Assembly: GCA_019419995.1 (NCBI GenBank)
Contig: JAHZHZ010000008.1
Span: forward strand, 25,291-89,290
Source of the DNA: Clostridiales bacterium
GTDB lineage: Bacteria; Bacillota; Clostridia; Christensenellales; Aristaeellaceae
Direction: 5' to 3'
DNA length: 64,000 bases
The notes under the pieces are model-generated. The model was not told the origin of the DNA, ran no database searches, and saw only the letters and a list, made by a program, of their open reading frames with translations. The position numbers were made by a program, and so were the translations under genes. Below are positions 32,542 to 41,674 of this stretch, piece after piece (positions within the stretch are counted from its first letter, which is position 1; each line of letters begins with the position of its first letter).

Positions 32542-33441
32542 ATGAAGACATCGCTGGTGTTTATGGCGGCAGGATTTGGAACGCGCTTTGGCGGTGGGGT
32601 TAAGCAGCTTCAACCGGTGGGACCCAACGGTGAAGTTCTCATGGATTATGCGATATACGATGCGTTAAAAGCGGGCTTTGATCGCGTGATTTTCATTATC
32701 CGGAGGGATCTGGAGGGGGAATTTCGCAGCAGCGTGGGCAAGCGCACGGAGGCCAAGTGCGAAGTTTCTTATGTCTATCAGGATTTGAATGATTTGCCAG
32801 AAGGATTTACTGCCGGTGATCGTCTCAAACCATGGGGAACCGGACAAGCGGTGTTGGCCTGCCGCAGGCTCATTCAGGAACCATTTTGCGTGCTCAACGC
32901 GGATGATTATTATGGGCCGCAGGCCTTTGAAAAGATCCACAAATATCTCATACAACCTAGGGGTGAAGAGTTGGAGATTTGCATGGCAGGATATGTGCTA
33001 GGCAATACCCTGTCCGAGAGCGGTTCAGTTACCCGGGGGCTTTGTCGGGTGAGCGGTGAAGGATATCTGCAGTCTATTCGAGAAACGAGGGACATTACCA
33101 TTCAAGAGGGCAGACCATGCGTAAAACTAGATGGACAATTGAAGTTCCTCGATCCGTCTTCCACAGTTTCCATGAACATCTGGGGCTTGCCGGCAGAATT
33201 TATAGAATATCTGGCAGACGGATTTGTTCCTTTTTTGAGTAATTTGGGAGAAGATGATTTCACTTCGGAATATCTCTTGCCGGTTGCAGTAGGGGATATG
33301 ATACGCAGTGGAAAGGGAAGGGTGAAAGTACTTTCTACATCGGACAAATGGTTTGGCATGACGTATCAAGAAGATAAGCTGCGCACCCAGCAGGAAATAC
33401 AGGCTTTAATCTCCAGCGGTATCTATCCGCAAAAGCTTTAA
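32542..33441 (+). CDS. Sugar-phosphate nucleotidyltransferase family protein
   Basis: This 299-residue cytoplasmic enzyme is of the NTP-transferase fold that joins a nucleotide to a sugar or alcohol phosphate. The nucleotide-binding loop is LVFMAAGFGTRFGGGVKQLQPVG at the N-terminus, the metal-binding aspartates are in CVLNADDYYG (about residue 118), and MNIWGLPAEF is in the C-terminal half. It is not close to GalU or RfbA in length or motifs, so the substrate is unknown. It is a single-gene unit with promoter and terminator. GAGAGGTG precedes the ATG. Confidence 0.85.
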   Translation: MKTSLVFMAAGFGTRFGGGVKQLQPVGPNGEVLMDYAIYDALKAGFDRVIFIIRRDLEGEFRSSVGKRTEAKCEVSYVYQDLNDLPEGFTAGDRLKPWGTGQAVLACRRLIQEPFCVLNADDYYGPQAFEKIHKYLIQPRGEELEICMAGYVLGNTLSESGSVTRGLCRVSGEGYLQSIRETRDITIQEGRPCVKLDGQLKFLDPSSTVSMNIWGLPAEFIEYLADGFVPFLSNLGEDDFTSEYLLPVAVGDMIRSGKGRVKVLSTSDKWFGMTYQEDKLRTQQEIQALISSGIYPQKL

Positions 33442-33458
33442 AACTAACGATAAATGAG

Positions 33459-33509
33459 GCTCCTCTTTTTGCTGCAAATGGGGTAAGAAAGGGGAGCATT
33501 GCATTTTTT
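33459..33509 (+). terminator. Terminator after the nucleotidyltransferase gene
   Basis: GCTCCTCTTTTT (33459-33470) pairs over about 12 bp, with two G-T pairs, with the arm ending GGGGAGC at 33497. A run of six Ts follows at 33504-33509. Confidence 0.75.
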
Positions 33510-33596
33510 AATGTGCAAATGGTGCAGAAAATCCATTTTTTTTATGTTACTTAACGTGATATGCAATAATTAACATACGTAAAATCAAATTCCGTA

Positions 33597-33625
33597 TTGT
33601 AAAGAAAAATGTTTTGTTGTATAAT
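33597..33625 (+). promoter_or_regulatory. Promoter of the TAXI-TRAP operon
   Basis: TTGTAA (33597-33602) and TATAAT (33620-33625) are separated by 17 bases. The start codon is 71 bp downstream. Confidence 0.82.
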
Positions 33626-33696
33626 GTAAAGGAATCCAATTTTGCAAGAATGTGTGAATAATTGGAAAGTTCATTGAGATTGAGGAGGGTAAAGAC

Positions 33697-34647
33697 ATGA
33701 AAAGAATTCTCTCTGCGCTGGTTGCCCTGATCATGGTGTTTTCCTGTGCATCGGCACTTGCGGAACTGACCTTTACAACGGGTGGTTCTGCAGGAACCTA
33801 TTATGCCTTTGGCGGCGTGTTGGCCCAGTTCATTTCGGACAACAGCGATGTGAAGATTTCTGCTGTGACGGGCGAGGGCTCAGCGGCGAACATCGACATG
33901 TTGGATATGAAATTTGCGCAATTGGGCTTTGTGCAGAGCGACGTGGCCTACTACGCCTATAACGGAATTCGCTTTGAACAGTATGAAGGCGCACCCATCA
34001 CCTCCTTCAAGGCGCTGGCCGCCCTGTACAACGAGACGGTGCAGCTGATCACCTGCAATCCGGAGATTAAATCCATGGAAGATCTGAAGGGTAAGAGCGT
34101 ATCTATCGGTGCGGCAGGTTCCGGCGTGTACTTTAACGCCATGGATTTCCTGGCTGCCTACGATATGACGGAGGATGACATTGTTCCTCAGTATCTGTCC
34201 TTTGCAGATTCTGCGGAAGCGCTGAAGGACGGCAAGATTGATGCCGCGTTCGTAGTTGCGGGTGCGCCCACCACCGCCGTGGTAGACCTGTGCACCACGA
34301 AGGGGGCCTATCTGGTGGGACTGGATGACGAACATATTGCCAAGCTTAAGGAAATCAACGGTGCCTATACCGAGTGCCTTATTCCTGCGGGTACCTATCA
34401 GGGAATCGATGAAGACGTGACCACTGTTGCTGTCAAGGCCATTATCATCGCTAACGAAGATGTGACCGACGAGGAAGCCTATACCATCTGTTCTACCATT
34501 TTTGAAAATGTCGATGCCATTGCCACTCAGCATGCCAAGGGCGCTGAATTGGATTTGGAATATGCCTCCGAATGCGGCTTGCCCTACCATCCGGGCGCTG
34601 CCAAGTACTTTGCGGAAAAGGGTTTTGAGGTGGAAGTTGCCGAATAA
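33697..34647 (+). CDS. TAXI family TRAP transporter solute-binding protein
   Basis: This 316-residue protein is the extracellular receptor of a TRAP transporter of the TAXI subfamily, which imports organic acids such as glutamate or 2-oxoglutarate. It has a signal peptide (RILSALVALIMVFSCASALAE) and the TAXI hallmark LTFTTGGSAGTYYAFGGVLAQF at the mature N-terminus. Further landmarks are LKGKSVSIGAAGSGVYFNA and ADSAEALKDGKIDAAFVVAGAP. GAGGAGGG precedes the ATG. The fused permease follows after a hairpin. Confidence 0.94.
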   Translation: MKRILSALVALIMVFSCASALAELTFTTGGSAGTYYAFGGVLAQFISDNSDVKISAVTGEGSAANIDMLDMKFAQLGFVQSDVAYYAYNGIRFEQYEGAPITSFKALAALYNETVQLITCNPEIKSMEDLKGKSVSIGAAGSGVYFNAMDFLAAYDMTEDDIVPQYLSFADSAEALKDGKIDAAFVVAGAPTTAVVDLCTTKGAYLVGLDDEHIAKLKEINGAYTECLIPAGTYQGIDEDVTTVAVKAIIIANEDVTDEEAYTICSTIFENVDAIATQHAKGAELDLEYASECGLPYHPGAAKYFAEKGFEVEVAE

Positions 34648-34672
34648 TTCCCGGTACTGAGGTATAGAGTGG

Positions 34673-34700
34673 GACTACGGCGAAGTATTTCGCCGTAGTC
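34673..34700 (+). terminator. Intercistronic hairpin in the TRAP operon
   Basis: GACTACGGCGAA (34673-34684) pairs with TTCGCCGTAGTC (34689-34700). The T-tract is poor (CTTTGC), so it probably gives partial termination or protects the receptor mRNA, making receptor exceed permease. Confidence 0.75.
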
Positions 34701-34768
34701 CTTTGCTAAAAGAGTGATACTGGAAGGGAGCGGAAGTGATACTCCGCTTAGAGAGAGGAGAGGGATTC

Positions 34769-36811
34769 ATGGCGATCAAGGACAAAGATCCCAAAGTGAT
34801 CGAACCCATCGTGGACGCGGAAGCGGGCACGACGGCAGATGTAGAGGAGATCATGCGCAAGTATGACCGGGAGTCAAACACGCGCATTTGGGAAGGCAAG
34901 CCCAAGATCTTCGTGGGTGTCATATTGGCGGTGTTTTCACTGTTTTGCATCTATGTGACGTTGTTTGCCAACTTCATGGAGCAGATACGCCTCAGCTCCT
35001 TCCTGGGCTGCATTATCATCATCGGCTTTTTAACCTATCCGGCCAAGAAGGGGAAGGTTCGGGTCAACTACATGCCCTGGTACGACATCATATTGATGGT
35101 GCTGGGCGCGGGTGCGTTTCTGTTCTATTCCTTTAATGCCGTCACCGTGGTGAAGCTGAACATGCGCATCACGCGGGAAATGATGTATATTGTCATAGGT
35201 GCTGTAGGCATATTGGTGCTGGCAGAGTTGTGTCGCCGCAGCGTGGGCTTGCCCATTTTGTGTGTGGCGGGCGTGTTTATGGTGTATACATTGGTAAATT
35301 TGTGGAACAAGGGCGGCATTCCCCTGATTGTCTACAAGCTGTTTTACGGGGATAGTGGCGTGCTTTCCACGCCCATCAATGTTTGTTCCAAATACATTGT
35401 GGTGTTCATCATCTTCGGAGCATTTTTGGAGCGAACGGGAATCTCCGATTTCTTCATCAGTTTGGCCAATAGCCTGTGCGGTCGCTTTGCGGGAGGTCCC
35501 GCCAAGGTTGCGGTAGTTTCCTCCGCCCTGTGCGGCATGGTATCTGGCTCTTCGGTGGGTAATACGGTAACCACCGGCTCCATCACCATTCCCATGATGA
35601 AGAAGACGGGTTATAAGGCGGAATTTGCGGGTGCTGTGGAAGCTTCCGCCTCCACCGGCGGCCAGATTATGCCGCCCATCATGGGCGCAGCTGCCTTTTT
35701 GATGGCGGAGTACGTGGGCGTGCCCTATTCTAACATCATTGTCCGAGCCATCCTGCCGGCGGTATTGTACTTCCTAGGCATCTTTATTGCAGTGCATCTG
35801 GAGGCCAAGAAATTGGGCCTGAAGGGTATTCCGGTGGATCAGCTGCCCAAAATCAAACAGTTGATTAAGGATACTTACCTGCTTTTGCCGTTAATCATCC
35901 TGGTGTATCTGGTGACCACCAATACCAAGACCATGCAGTTCTCGGCTTCGGTAGCTATTCTCTTTGCCATATTGGTAGGCATTATCAACAACGTCATCAG
36001 TTACGGTCGCAAGTGTAAAGTTGAGGGGGAAAAGATTCGTGCTGGTGAGGCTGTGGCAGCAACCGTGGGTGCCCGGGGTGGCTTCGGAATTGGTAAGATC
36101 GTGGATGCCCTGCAGGCCGGTGGACGTGGCTGCATCACCGTGGGCGTGGCCTGCGGCGTAGCAGGTATTATTGCCGGTTGTCTGACGGTTACGGGGCTGG
36201 CTTCCAAGGTGATCAATATCATCGTGGGAATCTCTGGACAGTCTACTTTGCTGGCATTGGTGTTGACCATGATATGCTGCATAATATTGGGCATGGGTGT
36301 GCCTACTACGGCAAACTACTGCATCATGGCGTCCACCTGCGCGCCCATCCTCATTCAAATGGGCATTCCTACCATTGCAGCACACTTCTTCGTGTTCTAC
36401 TTCGGCATTGTAGCGGATATTACCCCACCGGTGGCGCTGGCAGCCTATGCAGGTTCGGCTATCGCCAAGGGCAACCCCATGAAGACGGGGATTACAGCCA
36501 CACGGCTGGCCATTGCCGCGTTTATTATCCCCTTTGTATTCGCCTTCAGCCCCTCCATGCTCTTTATTGATACCGTGTGGCATGAGGTGCTGCTGATTAC
36601 TGTTACCTCTCTGATCGGTATGTGCGGAATTGCCTCTGCTCTCAGTGGCTATTTGCTCATAAATATGAATGTTCTTGAGCGTCTGCTGGCGGCAGCCGGG
36701 GGCTTGATGTTGATCATTCCCGGATTGGTGACAGATGTGGGTGGATTGGGGCTGATTGCCTTGTCTTTGGGATCCCAGCTGTTGAACAAAAAGCGCCAGA
36801 AGGCAAATTGA
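34769..36811 (+). CDS. TRAP transporter fused permease (DctQ-DctM type)
   Basis: This 680-residue membrane protein combines the small (four-helix) and large (12-helix) TRAP subunits, the standard form for TAXI systems. It has a hydrophilic N-terminal 55 residues and then about 17-18 helices. Key blocks are GAFLERTGISDFFI, FAGGPAKVAVVSSALCGMVSGSSVGNT, EASASTGGQIMPPIMGAAAFLMAEY and ILGMGVPTTANYCIMA, all typical of DctM. The C-terminal part (LSGYLLINMNVLERLLAAAGG) fits the extra domain seen in this group. The ATG at 34769 has GAGGAGAGGG upstream. It moves substrate delivered by the TAXI receptor using an ion gradient. Confidence 0.95.
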   Translation: MAIKDKDPKVIEPIVDAEAGTTADVEEIMRKYDRESNTRIWEGKPKIFVGVILAVFSLFCIYVTLFANFMEQIRLSSFLGCIIIIGFLTYPAKKGKVRVNYMPWYDIILMVLGAGAFLFYSFNAVTVVKLNMRITREMMYIVIGAVGILVLAELCRRSVGLPILCVAGVFMVYTLVNLWNKGGIPLIVYKLFYGDSGVLSTPINVCSKYIVVFIIFGAFLERTGISDFFISLANSLCGRFAGGPAKVAVVSSALCGMVSGSSVGNTVTTGSITIPMMKKTGYKAEFAGAVEASASTGGQIMPPIMGAAAFLMAEYVGVPYSNIIVRAILPAVLYFLGIFIAVHLEAKKLGLKGIPVDQLPKIKQLIKDTYLLLPLIILVYLVTTNTKTMQFSASVAILFAILVGIINNVISYGRKCKVEGEKIRAGEAVAATVGARGGFGIGKIVDALQAGGRGCITVGVACGVAGIIAGCLTVTGLASKVINIIVGISGQSTLLALVLTMICCIILGMGVPTTANYCIMASTCAPILIQMGIPTIAAHFFVFYFGIVADITPPVALAAYAGSAIAKGNPMKTGITATRLAIAAFIIPFVFAFSPSMLFIDTVWHEVLLITVTSLIGMCGIASALSGYLLINMNVLERLLAAAGGLMLIIPGLVTDVGGLGLIALSLGSQLLNKKRQKAN

Positions 36812-36830
36812 GCCTGAAAAATAACCTTGC

Positions 36831-36867
36831 GTCCGTCCGCTCATCTGCGCGGACGGACTTGATTTTT
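36831..36867 (+). terminator. Terminator of the TAXI-TRAP operon
   Basis: GTCCGTCCGC (36831-36840) pairs with GCGGACGGAC (36849-36858) and is followed by TTGATTTTT. Confidence 0.9.
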
Positions 36868-36919
36868 GCAAAAAAATCCTGTAAGATATTATAGGATTAT
36901 AATGCATGGAGGAACAAAC

Positions 36920-38728
36920 GTGTCCGATTTTGATCAGAGCAGAATCAGAAATTTTTGTATCATTGCCCATATCGACCATGGAAAATCTACATTGGCCGAC
37001 CGCATCCTAGAAAAAACGGGAGCTATGCAGCTGAGGGAGATGACCGATCAGGTGCTGGACTCTATGGATTTGGAACGGGAGCGGGGCATTACCATCAAAT
37101 CCAAGGCGGTGCGCATGCGCTATACCGCCCGAGACGGCAAGGAGTATGAACTCAATCTGATCGATACGCCTGGTCATGTGGACTTTACCTATGAAGTTTC
37201 CAGGGCACTGGCTGCCTGCGAGGGGGCCATATTGATTGTGGATGCCAGCCAGGGGATTGAGGCTCAGACGCTGGCCAACGTGTACCTGGCCCTGGAACAC
37301 GACCTGGAAATCCTGCCGGTGATTAATAAAATTGATTTGCCCAGCGCACAGCCGGAAGTTGTCAAGCAGGAGATTGAGGACGAAATCGGGCTGGACACCG
37401 AGGGGTGCCCTCTGGTTTCTGCCAAACAGGGCATCGGTATCGAAGATGTGCTGGAAGCGGTGGTAAAGAAGATCCCCGCACCCAGCGATGACGTAGATGC
37501 CCCGCTGCAGGCACTGATTTTTGATTCCTATTATGATAACTATCGGGGAGCCATTTCCTCTGTTCGCCTCAAGAGCGGACGGGTGCGGGTGGGTGATCGC
37601 ATTCGCATGATGGCAGGTAAGTGCGAGTTTGAAGTTACTGAGGTGGGTGCCTACCGCCCCCTGGGCTATGCTCCCTGCGAGGAATTGCGAGCGGGAGAAG
37701 TGGGATATATCGCCGCTTCCATCAAGGATATTGCCGATATTCACGTGGGCGATACCATTACTCTGGCAGACTGTCCCGCTATGGAGCCGTTGCCGGGTTA
37801 CAAACCGGTGCTGCCCATGGTGTACTGCGGCATCTATCCGGCAGACGGCGCGGATTACGAGAGCCTGCGGGACGCGCTGGATAAGCTGCGGCTTAATGAT
37901 GCGGCCCTTACCTTTGAACCTGAGACTTCTGTGGCTTTGGGCTACGGATTCCGCTGTGGTTTTCTGGGATTGTTGCATATGGAGATTATCCAACAGCGGC
38001 TGGAACGGGAATTTGATTTGGATCTGGTAACTACCGCGCCCAGCGTGGTGTACAAGGTTAACCGCACCGATGGAACCCAGGTGATGATCGACAATCCCAC
38101 CAATCTGCCTCCTGTGCAGGAGATTGAATCTATGGAGGAACCCTTTGTAGATGCTTCGGTGATCACGCCCCAGGATTATGTGGGCGCCATCATGGAGCTA
38201 TGCCAGGACAAGCGGGGTATCTTCCGGGACATGAAGTACATCGAGGGCGGGCGTGTGTTGCTCAGCTACGACATGCCCCTCAACGAGGTAATCTACGATT
38301 TTTTTGACCAGCTCAAGAGCCGCACCCGTGGGTATGCGTCTTTCGACTATGAACTCAAGGGATATGTCAGGAGCGATTTGGTGAAGCTGGATATGTTGCT
38401 CAACGGGGATCAGTGCGATGCACTGTCCATCATCGTCCATCGAGACCGCGCTTATGCCAGAGGCCGTTCCATTGCGGAAAAGCTCAAGGAAGCCATCCCA
38501 CGCCAGATGTTTGAAATTCCCATTCAGGCGGCCATAGGAGGCAAGGTCATTGCCCGGGAGACGGTCAAGGCTCTGCGCAAGGACGTGCTGGCCAAGTGCT
38601 ATGGCGGCGACATCAGCCGAAAGAAGAAGCTTCTGGAAAAGCAGAAGGAAGGCAAGAAGCGCATGCGCCAGGTGGGCACCGTTTCTGTGCCCAGTGAGGC
38701 CTTTATGGCGGTCTTGAAGATGGATTGA
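36920..38728 (+). CDS. lepA: Elongation factor 4 (LepA)
   Basis: LepA is the ribosome-binding GTPase that back-translocates or helps initiation. The 602-residue protein has G1 IAHIDHGKSTLADRI, G2 ERERGITI, G3 DTPGHVDF, G4 NKIDLP and G5 SAKQGIG, followed by domains II, III and V. The LepA-specific C-terminal domain includes AIGGKVIARETVKALRKDVLAKCYGGD and KKKLLEKQKEGKKRM. I choose the GTG at 36920 with GGAGGA six bases before it. It begins a plus-strand run with the YcxB-like gene and hemW; lepA-hemW is a common Firmicute order. Confidence 0.97.
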   Translation: MSDFDQSRIRNFCIIAHIDHGKSTLADRILEKTGAMQLREMTDQVLDSMDLERERGITIKSKAVRMRYTARDGKEYELNLIDTPGHVDFTYEVSRALAACEGAILIVDASQGIEAQTLANVYLALEHDLEILPVINKIDLPSAQPEVVKQEIEDEIGLDTEGCPLVSAKQGIGIEDVLEAVVKKIPAPSDDVDAPLQALIFDSYYDNYRGAISSVRLKSGRVRVGDRIRMMAGKCEFEVTEVGAYRPLGYAPCEELRAGEVGYIAASIKDIADIHVGDTITLADCPAMEPLPGYKPVLPMVYCGIYPADGADYESLRDALDKLRLNDAALTFEPETSVALGYGFRCGFLGLLHMEIIQQRLEREFDLDLVTTAPSVVYKVNRTDGTQVMIDNPTNLPPVQEIESMEEPFVDASVITPQDYVGAIMELCQDKRGIFRDMKYIEGGRVLLSYDMPLNEVIYDFFDQLKSRTRGYASFDYELKGYVRSDLVKLDMLLNGDQCDALSIIVHRDRAYARGRSIAEKLKEAIPRQMFEIPIQAAIGGKVIARETVKALRKDVLAKCYGGDISRKKKLLEKQKEGKKRMRQVGTVSVPSEAFMAVLKMD

Positions 38729-38744
38729 CAAGGGGGAGGACACG

Positions 38745-39242
38745 GTGGATCCTCGGTTTGATGTTGTGACTCACATTAGTTTTAAGGGACTGTACAGTTT
38801 ACAGAAAGCCAGTAAAAGCAACGCCCTAAGAAACATTATGTGGATCTGCAGTGGGGTTTGCATAGTGTGTTCAATGTTTTTGTGGATAATAGATGATTCC
38901 TCCAAGTGGGGCATTACGGCAGTGGCGCTGTTGGTGCTGTGCTGGACACTCTTTTCGGATTACCTATTGGCCTGGATTTCCTATCGAGGGACCAGTGGCC
39001 CCGTGGGCGAAATGCATTTTAGCTTTGATGAGGATGCAGTCAGAGCTAAGAACTTGGTGTCAGAGGGAAAGATCAGTTACAGCGCATTTGTAAAGATGAT
39101 AGAGAATAAGGACCATTACTTTTTGTTTGTGCAGAAGCGCGCTGCATATGTGTTGCCCAAGGAGGACTTTGTTCTGGGCGATGCGGCGCAGTTCGCTTCA
39201 TTTATAGAAGAGAAAACCGGCCTGAAGGTAATCAGGAGGTAG
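38745..39242 (+). CDS. YcxB-like membrane protein
   Basis: This 165-residue protein has two membrane helices (about residues 29-48 and 56-77) followed by a soluble domain that resembles the YcxB C-terminal domain: MHFSFDEDAVRAKN, ISYSAFVKMIENKDHYFLF and AYVLPKEDFVLGD. Its function is unknown. The start is GTG with GGGGGAGGAC just upstream. It sits between lepA (16 bp) and hemW (21 bp) in one transcript; this position is not standard. Confidence 0.78.
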   Translation: MDPRFDVVTHISFKGLYSLQKASKSNALRNIMWICSGVCIVCSMFLWIIDDSSKWGITAVALLVLCWTLFSDYLLAWISYRGTSGPVGEMHFSFDEDAVRAKNLVSEGKISYSAFVKMIENKDHYFLFVQKRAAYVLPKEDFVLGDAAQFASFIEEKTGLKVIRR

Positions 39243-39263
39243 GGCAGAGGAGTGGATTTGGGG

Positions 39264-40388
39264 ATGAAGCCGCTGGCTGTCTACATACACGTGCCCTTTT
39301 GTGTTCGAAAGTGCGATTACTGTGATTTTGCGTCCTATGCAGGACGCGAAAGTTGGATCGATCCTTATTTTGATGCCCTGACCGGGGAAATTGCGGCCTG
39401 GGCGGATACGCTGTGCAAACGTGAGCTGCACAGCGTCTTTTTTGGAGGAGGAACGCCTTCGTTGGTACCTCCGAATCAGATCGGGGTAGTGCTGGAAGCG
39501 CTGAAGCAGTATGCACCACTGGATCCGCATGCAGAAATCACGCTGGAAGCCAATCCTGGAACGCTCAGCCTGGAGCGGCTGGATGCCTACCGGCACTGGG
39601 GCGTCAATCGCCTGTCCCTGGGCATACAGAGTCTCAACGACGGGGAACTCAAGCGGTTGGGTAGAATTCACACGGCAGAAGAGGCCCGGGAGGCGGTGCG
39701 CATGGCCCGGGAGGCGGGCTTTGACAACGTGAGTGTGGATTTGATGTATGGGTTGCCGGGCCAGAATTTGTCCAGTTGGGCCTCCACACTGGAAGGCACG
39801 TTGGAACTTTCTGTGAAGCATATTTCAGCTTATAGCCTGATTGTAGAGGAGGGAACGCCCCTACAGGAGCGGGTCAGCCGGGGCACTGAAATGGTTCCGG
39901 GGGACGAAGAGGTGATTGCCATGCAGCGTCTGGCGGTGGACCGTCTTGCTCGGGCGGGCTTTGAACGGTACGAGATCTCCAATTATGCCCGGCCTGGATA
40001 TGCGTCTAGACACAATTATACCTACTGGTTGGGGGGAGAGTACCTGGGCTTGGGGTGTGCGGCTCACTCTCTGATGGAAAATGTGCGCTTTCATAATCCC
40101 GTTGAGCTGGAACATTATCTGGCAGGGGAGCGCATGCTGGATCGGACGGAGCGGAGTTTGGCTGATCGCCGGGAGGAGACGTTGATGCTTTCTACCCGAA
40201 CCACGAGGGGCCTGTCCATGAACCGGTGGCAGGAGGAATTTGGCGAAGATTTTGTAGACACGCATCGGGAAAAGTTGCTAAAACTGAAGTCATACGGATT
40301 AGTGGAATTGGATAAGGGATTTCTGCGGCTTACACCCGTGGGACTGGAATTGCAGGACAGCGTAGTGCTGGAATTAATGGATGATTGA
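39264..40388 (+). CDS. hemW: HemW-type radical SAM protein (coproporphyrinogen III oxidase-like)
   Basis: This 374-residue protein is the HemW branch of the HemN family, thought to be a heme chaperone rather than an oxidase. The radical SAM cluster motif is CVRKCDYC at residues 13-20, followed by FFGGGTPSLVP, EANPGTLS and NRLSLGIQS. The C-terminal HemN_C domain includes HNYTYWLGGEYLGLG. The extra N-terminal cysteine motif of true HemN is absent. I take the ATG at 39264; GTG 39252 and TTG 39258 are in frame and GAGGAG lies before them. It closes the lepA run; 13 bp later the amylase remnant begins. Confidence 0.92.
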   Translation: MKPLAVYIHVPFCVRKCDYCDFASYAGRESWIDPYFDALTGEIAAWADTLCKRELHSVFFGGGTPSLVPPNQIGVVLEALKQYAPLDPHAEITLEANPGTLSLERLDAYRHWGVNRLSLGIQSLNDGELKRLGRIHTAEEAREAVRMAREAGFDNVSVDLMYGLPGQNLSSWASTLEGTLELSVKHISAYSLIVEEGTPLQERVSRGTEMVPGDEEVIAMQRLAVDRLARAGFERYEISNYARPGYASRHNYTYWLGGEYLGLGCAAHSLMENVRFHNPVELEHYLAGERMLDRTERSLADRREETLMLSTRTTRGLSMNRWQEEFGEDFVDTHREKLLKLKSYGLVELDKGFLRLTPVGLELQDSVVLELMDD

Positions 40389-40401
40389 TGGAGGCGAGTA
40401 G

Positions 40402-41546
40402 GTGGCGAAGGAGATGCCCGCTGCACTCAGAAGCAGCGTAATCTATCAGGAATACGTACACAATGACACGCCGGAGGGAAATTTACACGCGTTGTAGGCA
40501 GATTTGCCTCGCGTCCGTGCTCTGGGAGCAGATATTGCTTATCTGATGCCCATTCATCCCGTGGGGGTAGAGGGGGGAAAGGGAACCTTGGGGTCTCCCT
40601 ACGCCAATCGTAATTACCGCAGCATCAACCCGGAATATGGAACGCTGGAGGACTTCCGTCATCTGATAGACGCCATTCATGATTGGAGCGTGAAGTGTAT
40701 GATCGATGTGGTCTATAACCACACTTCCCCCGATTCGACCCTGTGCCAGGAACACCCCGAGTTCTTTCACCGAAATGGCCAGGGAAATTTTGGTAACCGA
40801 TTGGAGACTGGGCGGATGTGATTGACCTTGACTACGGGAAGAAAGAGCTGTGGAGTTGCCAGATTGAGATCCTGAAGTACTGGGCTGATATGGTGGATGG
40901 TTTTCGCAGCGATGTGGCGTCGTTGGTGACGGTGGAATTCTGGCAGGAGGCGCGCAGGGCTTGCAAAGCGGTACCGCCGGGGCTAATCTAGATGGCGGAA
41001 ACAGTACACACGAGTTTCGATCGGTCAGCCAGGAGGGATGGGTTGAGGATTTGCACCGATTCTGAAGCCTACGCGACTTTTGACATGGAATAGGATTACG
41101 ACATTTGGGAACTTTTGGACGACTACTGGATGAACGGGCACCCTCTGCACGAGTGGGTGGAGGCGCTCAACGCTCAGAAAGCGATCTATCCCGAAAATTA
41201 CATTAAGCTGCGCTGCTTGGAAAATCATAATCAACCTCGGGTTGCAGGGCGTTGTGTCGATTTACGACCACTGGAAAATTGGCATGCATTTTTATCCTTT
41301 TCCGAAGAGGAAACGATGCTTTATGCTGGTGAAAAATTCTGCGGCAGCCATCAGCCCAGCCTGTTTGACCGGGATTTGGTACGTTGGGGTGATCCGGACA
41401 TCAGTGCTCTGCTGGCCAGACTGACGGAAATTAAGGCTAGACAGCTGCCGCAGGATGGATGGCTCAGCGCTGAGGCTTTTGATGCGCAGCGTGCAGTGGT
41501 GGCAGTCCGTGGAGGACGAGGGGACAGCGTAGCGGGCATGCCCTGA
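40402..41546 (+). pseudogene. Decayed alpha-amylase family (GH13) gene
   Basis: The remnant starts at a GTG with GGAGGCG upstream. It gives a recognisable GH13 enzyme of about 380 residues in two frames. Segment one has YQEYVHNDTPEGN, then TAG at 40495-40497, then IAYLMPIHPVG, GTLGSPYANRNYRSINPEYGTLEDF and IDVVYNHTSPDS. The frame shifts near 40801. Segment two has DWADVIDLDYGKKELW, the nucleophile motif DGFRSDVA, a TAG at 40989-40991 where tryptophan is usual (PGLI-W-MAETVH), a TAG at 41091-41093 (DME-Y-DYDIWE), then IKLRCLENHNQPRVAGR. The end is truncated relative to the family. Three amber stops plus a frameshift rule out a working gene. It directly precedes a sugar importer and probably fed it. 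Confidence 0.88.
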
Positions 41547-41674
41547 TGTTCCATTTGGATTGACGCAGGACCAGATAAAATTTTTCCGGAGCATTTGGAT
41601 GCTTCGATAATTTACTGGACAATGGTTGAGAAGGCGGTAACCTGGCAGGTTGCCAAGAGTGGAGGATTGTAAAA

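Noticed and set aside
35891..36979. Minus-strand open frame (362 codons) opposite the TRAP permease
   Set aside because: Low-complexity histidine- and glutamine-rich translation typical of antisense to a membrane protein.
40402..41546. Amber (TAG) recoding, for example pyrrolysine or suppressed stops, in the amylase gene
   Set aside because: One TAG replaces a conserved tryptophan and another a usual tyrosine, the gene also has a frameshift and a missing end, so decay explains it better. Other genes in the window do not show in-frame TAG.
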